A DNA stretch of 36,916 bases. Origin: Oscillospiraceae bacterium. Its GTDB lineage: Bacteria > Bacillota > Clostridia > Oscillospirales > Oscillospiraceae. The notes under the pieces are model-generated. The model was not told where the DNA came from and did not search any database. It was given only the letters and a program-made list of their open reading frames with translations. The stretch spans positions 1-36,916 of the forward strand of contig JAGBBD010000009.1 of assembly GCA_017938625.1 (NCBI GenBank), written 5' to 3'. Below, piece after piece: positions 32,484-36,916 of this stretch (the first letter of the stretch is position 1; every line of letters starts with the position of its first letter). A program made the position numbers and the translations under genes.

Positions 32484-33275
32484 ATGCCCAACCAGAGAAA
32501 GCGCTCCCGGCAGAACACCGGGCGGCGCAGTGCAGCAGTGCAGAGCCATGGCGGTGTCGTCGGCAAGCTCATTGTGATGCTTGCGGTGGTCGCCGCGGTC
32601 GTTCTGGGTGTTGCCATCTTTTTTAGGGTCAATCAAATACAGGTGCAGGGCAACCGCATTTATTCGCAGGAGCAGGTGATCGATGTTTCCGGTGTGGAAA
32701 CGGGCGATAATCTGCTGACGGTGAACAAAGCTGCCATCGTGGGCAATGTGTATGCCAATCTTCCTTATATCCGAAAGGTGAGTGTGGGCAGAGTCCTGCC
32801 GGATGCCATCGTGATCAAGGTGGAAGAAAGCGAGATCGCAGGTCTTGTCAAGTCTGATACGGGCGCCAGCTGGTACATCAATGCCCAGGGCAGAGTCCTT
32901 GGCAGCAGTGTGGACGGCTTCAATGGACAGATCGTGGAGCTGACCGGCTTTACGCTGGTTGCGCCTGCAGCAGGAAAGGACGCCGTGGCATCTGAGGGTA
33001 TGCAGACCAACATGGAGGCAGCTCTGAATGTGCTCTCATGTCTGGAAGGCACGGGACTGATCGAGCTGACCACAGCCATCGATGCGGAAAAGGGGTTTGA
33101 TCTTGTGATCAAGTGCTCCGACCGTTATGAGATCCGTCTCGGCTCGGATGAACAGCTGGATTATAAGATCTGGTGTCTGCAGGAAGTGCTGGAACGACTG
33201 AGCGATCACCAGACCGGTGTGATCGATCTGAGCATGGCTTCTGAGCAGAGTGTTCGCTTCATTCCCTGGGAATAA
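32484..33275 (+). CDS. ftsQ: Cell division protein FtsQ/DivIB
   Basis: Bitopic divisome protein linking FtsL and DivIC. Of 263 residues, the first 27 are basic and cytoplasmic, one transmembrane helix spans about 28-47, and the POTRA domain follows directly (NQIQVQGNRIYSQEQVI, residues 50-66), then the beta domain. The C-terminal region VIDLSMASEQSVRFIPW is typical of FtsQ/DivIB. GGAGG lies 7-8 bases before ATG 32484. It has its own promoter and is separated from ftsZ by 133 bases; ftsA, often between them, is absent. Confidence 0.9.
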   Translation: MPNQRKRSRQNTGRRSAAVQSHGGVVGKLIVMLAVVAAVVLGVAIFFRVNQIQVQGNRIYSQEQVIDVSGVETGDNLLTVNKAAIVGNVYANLPYIRKVSVGRVLPDAIVIKVEESEIAGLVKSDTGASWYINAQGRVLGSSVDGFNGQIVELTGFTLVAPAAGKDAVASEGMQTNMEAALNVLSCLEGTGLIELTTAIDAEKGFDLVIKCSDRYEIRLGSDEQLDYKIWCLQEVLERLSDHQTGVIDLSMASEQSVRFIPWE

Positions 33276-33318
33276 TGGGAATAAAATGTAAAATTTCCCG
33301 ATAACTTTCGATTATCTA

Positions 33319-33347
33319 TTGACCAAAAGGCATTTTAGCGATATTAT
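33319..33347 (+). promoter_or_regulatory. Promoter of ftsZ
   Basis: TTGACC (33319-33324), 17-base spacer and TATTAT (33342-33347). The predicted start is about 33354, at the left edge of an inverted repeat. Confidence 0.75.
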
Positions 33348-33352
33348 AGATA

Positions 33353-33375
33353 AGTAAAGTTATGTGAACTTGACT
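33353..33375. repeat. Inverted repeat at the ftsZ transcription start
   Basis: Arms AGTAAAGTT (33353-33361) and AACTTGACT (33367-33375) match at 8 of 9 positions with a 5-base spacer. It directly follows the -10, so it may be an operator or a 5'-UTR hairpin. Confidence 0.5.
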
Positions 33376-33408
33376 ACTTTTAGATGTATATACATAGGAG
33401 GAGATCCC

Positions 33409-34503
33409 ATGCCTGATTTCGAAGAAAAAGTTGTTTCCATTAAAGTGATCGGTGTCGGCGGCGCCGGCAACAATGTCGTCAATCGTATGATCGATGGCGG
33501 CGTCGGCGGTGTAGACTTCGTTGTGGTCAATACCGATAAGCAGGATCTGAATAAGTCCAACTGCAAGAACAAGGTACAGATCGGTGAAAAGCTTACCGGC
33601 GGCATGGGCGCAGGCTCCAAGCCCGAGATCGGTCGTCAGTCTGCCGAGGAATCCAAGGCTGCTCTGGCAAAGCTTCTGGAAGGCACCGACATGGTCTTTA
33701 TCACTGCCGGTATGGGCGGCGGCACCGGTACCGGTGCAGCTCCCATTATTGCAGAGTTGGCTCGTGAAGCCGGCATTCTGACTGTGGGTGTCGTCACCAA
33801 GCCTTTCAGCTTCGAGGGTGCTAACCGTATGAAGCAGGCGGAAATGGGCATCAGCAATCTGGCTGAAAAGGTCGATAGCCTGATCATCATTCCCAATGAC
33901 CGTCTGAAGTATGTCACCGATCAGAAGATCACTTTCGCCAACGCTTTCGCCATCGCTGATGATGTGCTGAAGCAGGCTGTCCAGTCCATTTCCGAGCTGG
34001 TCGGTTATTCCGAGAATGTTATCATCAACCTGGACTTTGCCGATGTTTCCGCCATTATGCGCGAAGCTGGCAGAGCACACATGGGTGTTGGTGTGGCAGC
34101 AGGCAGAGAGAAGGCAGAGCAGGCAGCTATGGCAGCTGTGGCAAGCCCCCTGCTGGAGACTTCCATCAACGGCGCCATGGGTCTGCTGGTCAGCATCACC
34201 GGTCCCAAGGATATGGCTCTGGAAGATGTGGAGACCGCCGCAGGCATCGTGCAGGCAGCCGTCAATCCCAATGCCAACATCATCTTCGGTGCATCCTATG
34301 ATGATCAGCTGGCTGATGAGATCCGTGTGACTGTCATCGCCACCGGCTTTGAAGAGAAGAAGGCAGAGCAGCCTCGTGCAGGTGCTTTCACCTCTACCCT
34401 TGAGCGCACCGCTGCCGCATCCTCTGCTGCTGTGCAGCCCTCCGCTCCTGTGGAAGACGACAGCGATATCGATGCCATCTTCAAGATCTTCAACAAGAAC
34501 TGA
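33409..34503 (+). CDS. ftsZ: Cell division GTPase FtsZ
   Basis: Tubulin homologue that forms the Z ring. The 364-residue product starts at ATG 33409 with AGGAGG 7-8 bases upstream; an upstream in-frame codon at 33364 is rejected. The nucleotide site is complete: GVGGAGNNVVNRM, NTDKQDL, GGGTGTGAAP and NDRL motifs, then the T7 loop NLDFADV. The C-terminal linker is short (about 30 residues) and the terminal peptide DSDIDAIFKIFNKN lacks the usual proline of DIPxFLR. No ftsA is adjacent. It is the last gene of the dcw cluster and is followed by a strong terminator. Confidence 0.97.
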   Translation: MPDFEEKVVSIKVIGVGGAGNNVVNRMIDGGVGGVDFVVVNTDKQDLNKSNCKNKVQIGEKLTGGMGAGSKPEIGRQSAEESKAALAKLLEGTDMVFITAGMGGGTGTGAAPIIAELAREAGILTVGVVTKPFSFEGANRMKQAEMGISNLAEKVDSLIIIPNDRLKYVTDQKITFANAFAIADDVLKQAVQSISELVGYSENVIINLDFADVSAIMREAGRAHMGVGVAAGREKAEQAAMAAVASPLLETSINGAMGLLVSITGPKDMALEDVETAAGIVQAAVNPNANIIFGASYDDQLADEIRVTVIATGFEEKKAEQPRAGAFTSTLERTAAASSAAVQPSAPVEDDSDIDAIFKIFNKN

Positions 34504-34515
34504 TTAGATCCCTTT

Positions 34516-34546
34516 TGCCGGGCCGCACAGCGGTCCGGCATTTTTT
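34516..34546 (+). terminator. Terminator of the dcw cluster after ftsZ
   Basis: Stem arms 34516-34525 and 34531-34540 (one G-T pair, 5-base loop) followed by six T residues (34541-34546), 15 bases after the ftsZ stop. Confidence 0.9.
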
Positions 34547-34609
34547 GTTGTGTTATCGCCCAAAACAAGCCGTGAAAACTGGTCATTTGGATGAATTTGA
34601 GAAACGGAC

Positions 34610-34638
34610 TTTACTTTTACACTTTATTGTGTTACAAT
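34610..34638 (+). promoter_or_regulatory. Promoter of the yerC-methyltransferase-hslO operon
   Basis: TTTACT (34610-34615), 17-base spacer and TACAAT (34633-34638), about 42 bases before the first start. The rest of the 176-base gap after ftsZ holds only the dcw terminator. Confidence 0.65.
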
Positions 34639-34679
34639 GATGCGCAGTAAATAAACTAAATCAATAGGAGGAATCCGAC

Positions 34680-34985
34680 TTGAACAACCGCAAGAAGCGT
34701 TCCAATCCGGAACATGAGCTCTATAAAGCTGTGCTGCAGCTGCAGAGCGTGGAAGAATGTTACAACTTTTTTGTAGATCTGTGCACCGTATCGGAAATGA
34801 AGGCAATGGAGCAGCGCTACGAAGTGGCAAAGCTGCTGAATCAAGGTATGATCTACAATGATATTCTCGAGCAGACAGGTGCAAGCTCTGCCACCATCAG
34901 CCGCGTCAACCGCAGTCTGAACTATGGCACGGATACCTACCGCGAGATCTTCAAGCGGCTGCATGCCGGGGAGCAGGAAGATTGA
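34680..34985 (+). CDS. TrpR-like protein YerC/YecD
   Basis: Small helix-turn-helix protein of the TrpR-like YerC/YecD family; function not established, probably a DNA-binding regulator. The 101 residues are almost all helical, with an acidic helix VEECYNFFVDLCTVSEMKAM and the HTH region LEQTGASSATISRVNRSLNYG near residues 62-82. The start is TTG 34680, with AGGAGG 8 bases upstream; no better ATG exists. Its stop overlaps the next start by four bases (TTGA). A tryptophan-binding role as in TrpR should not be assumed. Confidence 0.88.
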   Translation: MNNRKKRSNPEHELYKAVLQLQSVEECYNFFVDLCTVSEMKAMEQRYEVAKLLNQGMIYNDILEQTGASSATISRVNRSLNYGTDTYREIFKRLHAGEQED

Positions 34986-35725
34986 GCGCCTATGAAGCGC
35001 TTGCTTTTTCTTACGATGGACTGACACAGGATATTCCTTACGAGCAGATGCTCAGCTACATGGAGGCGTTGCTGCAGCGCCACGGGAAGCGCCCGGAAAC
35101 GGTGCTGGACCTGGCTTGCGGTACCGGCTCCATGTCTGTGCTCATGGCAAAAAAGGGCTACCGCGTGCTGGCGGCGGATCTTTCTGAGGATATGCTGTCC
35201 ATGGCATGGGAAAAAGCGGCGGAACTGGAAGAAAACAGACCGTATTTCATCTGTCAGCCTATGGAGGAACTGCAGCTGCCGTATCAGGTGGATCTGATCG
35301 TATGCTGCCTTGACAGCCTCAACTATGTTACAGATCCCGAGGACTGCAGACAGGCGCTGCAGCGCTGTTTTGAGGCGTTGAAGCCGGGCGGTGTTCTGAT
35401 TTTTGACATCAACTCCAAAGAAAAACTCATGGGTCTGGACGGGCAGGTGTTTTTGGATGAAAACGAGGATACCTACTGTGTCTGGCGGGCAGAATTTGAC
35501 CGGGAGGAAAATATCTGCTATTATGGCATGGATATTTTCCAGCGGGAAGAGGATGTGTGGCTGCGCAGCTTTGAAGAGCACGCGGAATATGCCTATGATG
35601 TGCAGCAGCTGCGCGGATATCTTGCGCAGGCAGGCTTTGAGGTCGTAGAGATCTATGGTGACCGCATCATGGAAGCGCCTGCACCCGGGGAACAAAGAAT
35701 CTATTTTTACGCACAGAAAGGGTAA
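34982..35725 (+). CDS. Class I SAM-dependent methyltransferase
   Basis: 247-residue methyltransferase of unknown substrate. Motif I is VLDLACGTGSMSVLMA near residue 40, with an acidic end of strand 2 (LAADLSEDML) and a DLIVCCLDSLNYV motif IV near residue 105. The N-terminal YEALAFSYDGLTQDIPYEQM is typical of the YodH/small-molecule methyltransferase-like proteins of Firmicutes. It starts with TTG 34982, overlapping the yerC stop (TTGA), and is followed after three bases by hslO. Its middle TIM-like insertion is absent, so DNA or rRNA targets are less likely. Confidence 0.85.
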   Translation: MSAYEALAFSYDGLTQDIPYEQMLSYMEALLQRHGKRPETVLDLACGTGSMSVLMAKKGYRVLAADLSEDMLSMAWEKAAELEENRPYFICQPMEELQLPYQVDLIVCCLDSLNYVTDPEDCRQALQRCFEALKPGGVLIFDINSKEKLMGLDGQVFLDENEDTYCVWRAEFDREENICYYGMDIFQREEDVWLRSFEEHAEYAYDVQQLRGYLAQAGFEVVEIYGDRIMEAPAPGEQRIYFYAQKG

Positions 35726-35728
35726 TAA

Positions 35729-36604
35729 ATGGGAGAACTTGTAAGAGCCATGACAAAAGATGGCTTCGTAAAGGCTGTGGCAGTGACCACGACAGATATT
35801 GTTGAGCGTGCCCGTCAGATCCATAAGACCCTTCCTACCGCCACAGCGGCATTGGGAAGACTGCTGTCTGCAGCATCTATGATGGGTAATATGCAGAAGG
35901 TGGAGGACGGTTCCATCACCCTGCAAGTCAAGGGCGGCGGCCCTCTCGGCACGGTGCTTGCCGTATCGGACGCGGAGGGCAATGTCCGCGGCTATGTGCA
36001 GAACCCTCAGATCAGTCTGCTTGAAAAGTACCGCGGCAAGCTGGATGTGGGTGCAGCTGTGGGTACAGATGGTATGCTCACAGTCATCCGTGATCTGCGG
36101 ATGAAAGAGCCCTATATTGGCAGCGTGGAACTGGTGTCCGGCGAGATCGCGGAAGATATTACCGAGTATTTCTCCTCCAGCGAGCAGACACCCACCGCCT
36201 GTGCCCTCGGTGTATTGGTGGATGTGGATCAGAGTGTCAAGGCAGCCGGCGGCTATATCATCCAGCTGCTGCCCGATGCGCCGGATGACATCATCGATCG
36301 TCTGGAGGCGGGCATCAACAAGGCAGGTGCTGTGACTGCCATGCTGGATGGCGGCATGACGGCAGAGCAGATGCTGCAGCATGTTATGGAGGACTTCGAA
36401 CTGGAGATTCTCGAGACCACTCCGGTCAGCTACCGCTGCTATTGCAGCCGCGACCGTGTCACTTCCACCTTGATCAGCCTTGGCAAAAAAGAACTGGAAG
36501 AAATCGTGCGGACAGGGGAGACTATCCACATCGAATGTCAGTTCTGTGATACGATCTATGACTTTGCGCCTGAGGAAACCGGCGAAATTCTGGCAAATCT
36601 ATAA
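35729..36604 (+). CDS. hslO: Redox-regulated holdase chaperone Hsp33
   Basis: Cytoplasmic chaperone activated by oxidation and heat. The 291-residue product keeps the four zinc cysteines CYC and CQFC separated by 30 residues in the C-terminal redox switch (about 235-275), after an N-terminal substrate-binding domain with GGGPLGTVLAVSDAEGNVRGYV near 66. ATG 35729 follows the methyltransferase by three bases with an AGAAAGGG site. An anaerobe would use it against oxygen or hypochlorite stress (inference). No obvious terminator separates it from the tRNA promoter, only an A/T-rich stretch. Confidence 0.95.
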   Translation: MGELVRAMTKDGFVKAVAVTTTDIVERARQIHKTLPTATAALGRLLSAASMMGNMQKVEDGSITLQVKGGGPLGTVLAVSDAEGNVRGYVQNPQISLLEKYRGKLDVGAAVGTDGMLTVIRDLRMKEPYIGSVELVSGEIAEDITEYFSSSEQTPTACALGVLVDVDQSVKAAGGYIIQLLPDAPDDIIDRLEAGINKAGAVTAMLDGGMTAEQMLQHVMEDFELEILETTPVSYRCYCSRDRVTSTLISLGKKELEEIVRTGETIHIECQFCDTIYDFAPEETGEILANL

Positions 36605-36639
36605 CTTTTTTTGGAAAATAAAAAAAGAGAAAAATCTTC

Positions 36640-36668
36640 TTGACAAACATAGGGTGGCTGTGTATAAT
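36640..36668 (+). promoter_or_regulatory. Full-consensus promoter of the tRNA operon
   Basis: TTGACA (36640-36645), 17-base spacer and TATAAT (36663-36668): both hexamers match the sigma-A consensus exactly, 32 bases before the first tRNA. Confidence 0.92.
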
Positions 36669-36699
36669 AATACCCGTCGCTGAAAGACGCGGCGCGTTT

Positions 36700-36775
36700 G
36701 GGAGCATAGCTCAGCTGGGAGAGCACATGCCTTACAAGCATGGGGTCACAGGTTCGAGCCCTGTTGTTCCCACCA
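36700..36775 (+). tRNA. tRNA-Val (anticodon TAC)
   Basis: Full cloverleaf with encoded CCA. The 7-bp acceptor pairs GGGAGCA with TGTTCCC, the anticodon stem is CATGC/GCATG around loop CTTACAA, and the T loop GGTTCGAGCC is canonical. Anticodon TAC reads valine codons GTA and by wobble GTG. Confidence 0.96.
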
Positions 36776-36781
36776 CCATCT

Positions 36782-36858
36782 GGCCCGGTGGTGCAGTCGG
36801 TTAGCACGCCAGCCTGTCACGCTGGAGGTCGACGGTTCGAGTCCGTTCCGGGTCGCCA
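36782..36858 (+). tRNA. tRNA-Asp (anticodon GTC)
   Basis: Full cloverleaf with encoded CCA. The acceptor arm is GGCCCGG with CCGGGTC (one G-U pair), and the anticodon stem CCAGC/GCTGG encloses CTGTCAC, giving GTC for aspartate. It starts six bases after the tRNA-Val. Confidence 0.96.
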
Positions 36859-36870
36859 TTATTTAATATT

Positions 36871-36887
36871 GAGATGCTTTGCATCTC
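36871..36887 (+). other. Hairpin between tRNA-Asp and the third tRNA
   Basis: GAGATGC (36871-36877), loop TTT, and GCATCTC (36881-36887). There is no T-run after it, so it is more likely a processing element of the tRNA transcript than a terminator. Confidence 0.5.
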
Positions 36888-36891
36888 ATAT

Positions 36892-36916
36892 GCCTCTGTA
36901 GCTCAGTTGGTAGAGC
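36892..36916 (+). tRNA. Partial tRNA (5' part only, isotype unresolved)
   Basis: The 5' acceptor and D arm (GCCTCTGTAGCTCAGTTGG, then TAGAGC) match a tRNA, but the window ends before the anticodon, so the amino acid cannot be assigned. Confidence 0.85.

Noticed and set aside
33370-33396. Second ftsZ promoter from TTGACT
   Set aside because: The nearest -10-like TACATA is only 15 bases away and the match is weak; the upstream promoter is far better.
1-36916. CRISPR array, insertion sequence or prophage
   Set aside because: No spaced identical repeats, transposase, integrase or phage structural genes are seen anywhere.

Overview
The window looks like chromosomal core genome from a spore-forming, low-oxygen member of the Clostridia (Firmicutes), most likely Oscillospiraceae/Ruminococcaceae-like. 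The evidence is SpmA/SpmB, an AbrB-type regulator, the anaerobic ribonucleotide reductase activase NrdG, a small 2[4Fe-4S] ferredoxin, a MurE with the meso-diaminopimelate motif, strong AGGAGG ribosome sites and sigma-A-like promoters with 17-bp spacers. Genus is inference. Coding is dense: no stretch over about 200 bases lacks a gene, and I see no insertion sequence, prophage, CRISPR array or rRNA.

Left part (1-17.9 kb) is a patchwork of short housekeeping operons. An asparagine unit (asnA-asnS) runs off the left edge. A leftward operon nrdG-dut-ygiQ-small membrane protein follows. Rightward come malQ with a SpoU-type RNA methyltransferase, then lysA with a GNAT acetyltransferase. At 11.2 kb a D12-class DNA adenine methyltransferase gene and a gene for a membrane-anchored E2-acyltransferase-like protein diverge from one compact promoter region. 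Then come argS, the spore maturation pair spmA-spmB (leftward), an abrB-like regulator (rightward), and leftward trmN6-rsmI and a ferredoxin. Intrinsic terminators, several of them bidirectional, separate most units.

Central and right part (18.0-34.5 kb) is a ClpC-type AAA+ unfoldase followed by a division and cell wall (dcw) cluster: mraZ-rsmH-ftsL-ftsI/spoVD-murE-murF-mraY-ftsW-murG-murA-ftsQ-ftsZ. It covers much of lipid II synthesis (MurA, E, F, MraY, MurG) and the divisome core (FtsL, FtsI, FtsW, FtsQ, FtsZ), but murC, murD, murB and ftsA are absent from the places where they often sit. There is a strong promoter with MraZ-box-like 10-bp repeats before mraZ, a hairpin/T-rich element between ftsL and ftsI, and separate promoters before ftsQ and ftsZ.

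The right end (34.6-36.9 kb) holds a TrpR-like YerC protein, a class I methyltransferase and Hsp33 in one tight operon, then a tRNA operon (Val-TAC, Asp-GTC and a third tRNA cut by the window edge) behind a full-consensus promoter.

The best candidates for something undescribed are: (i) the dam/E2-like divergent locus, where one palindromic TTGCAA can serve as -35 for both directions, the rightward message would be leaderless, a Spo0A-box-like TGTCGAA lies in the promoter, and the E2-like domain lacks the catalytic histidine; (ii) a clpC gene whose only well-placed start codon appears to be AUU; (iii) the regulatory elements within the dcw cluster. I could not run any search, so family names rest on recognised motifs.
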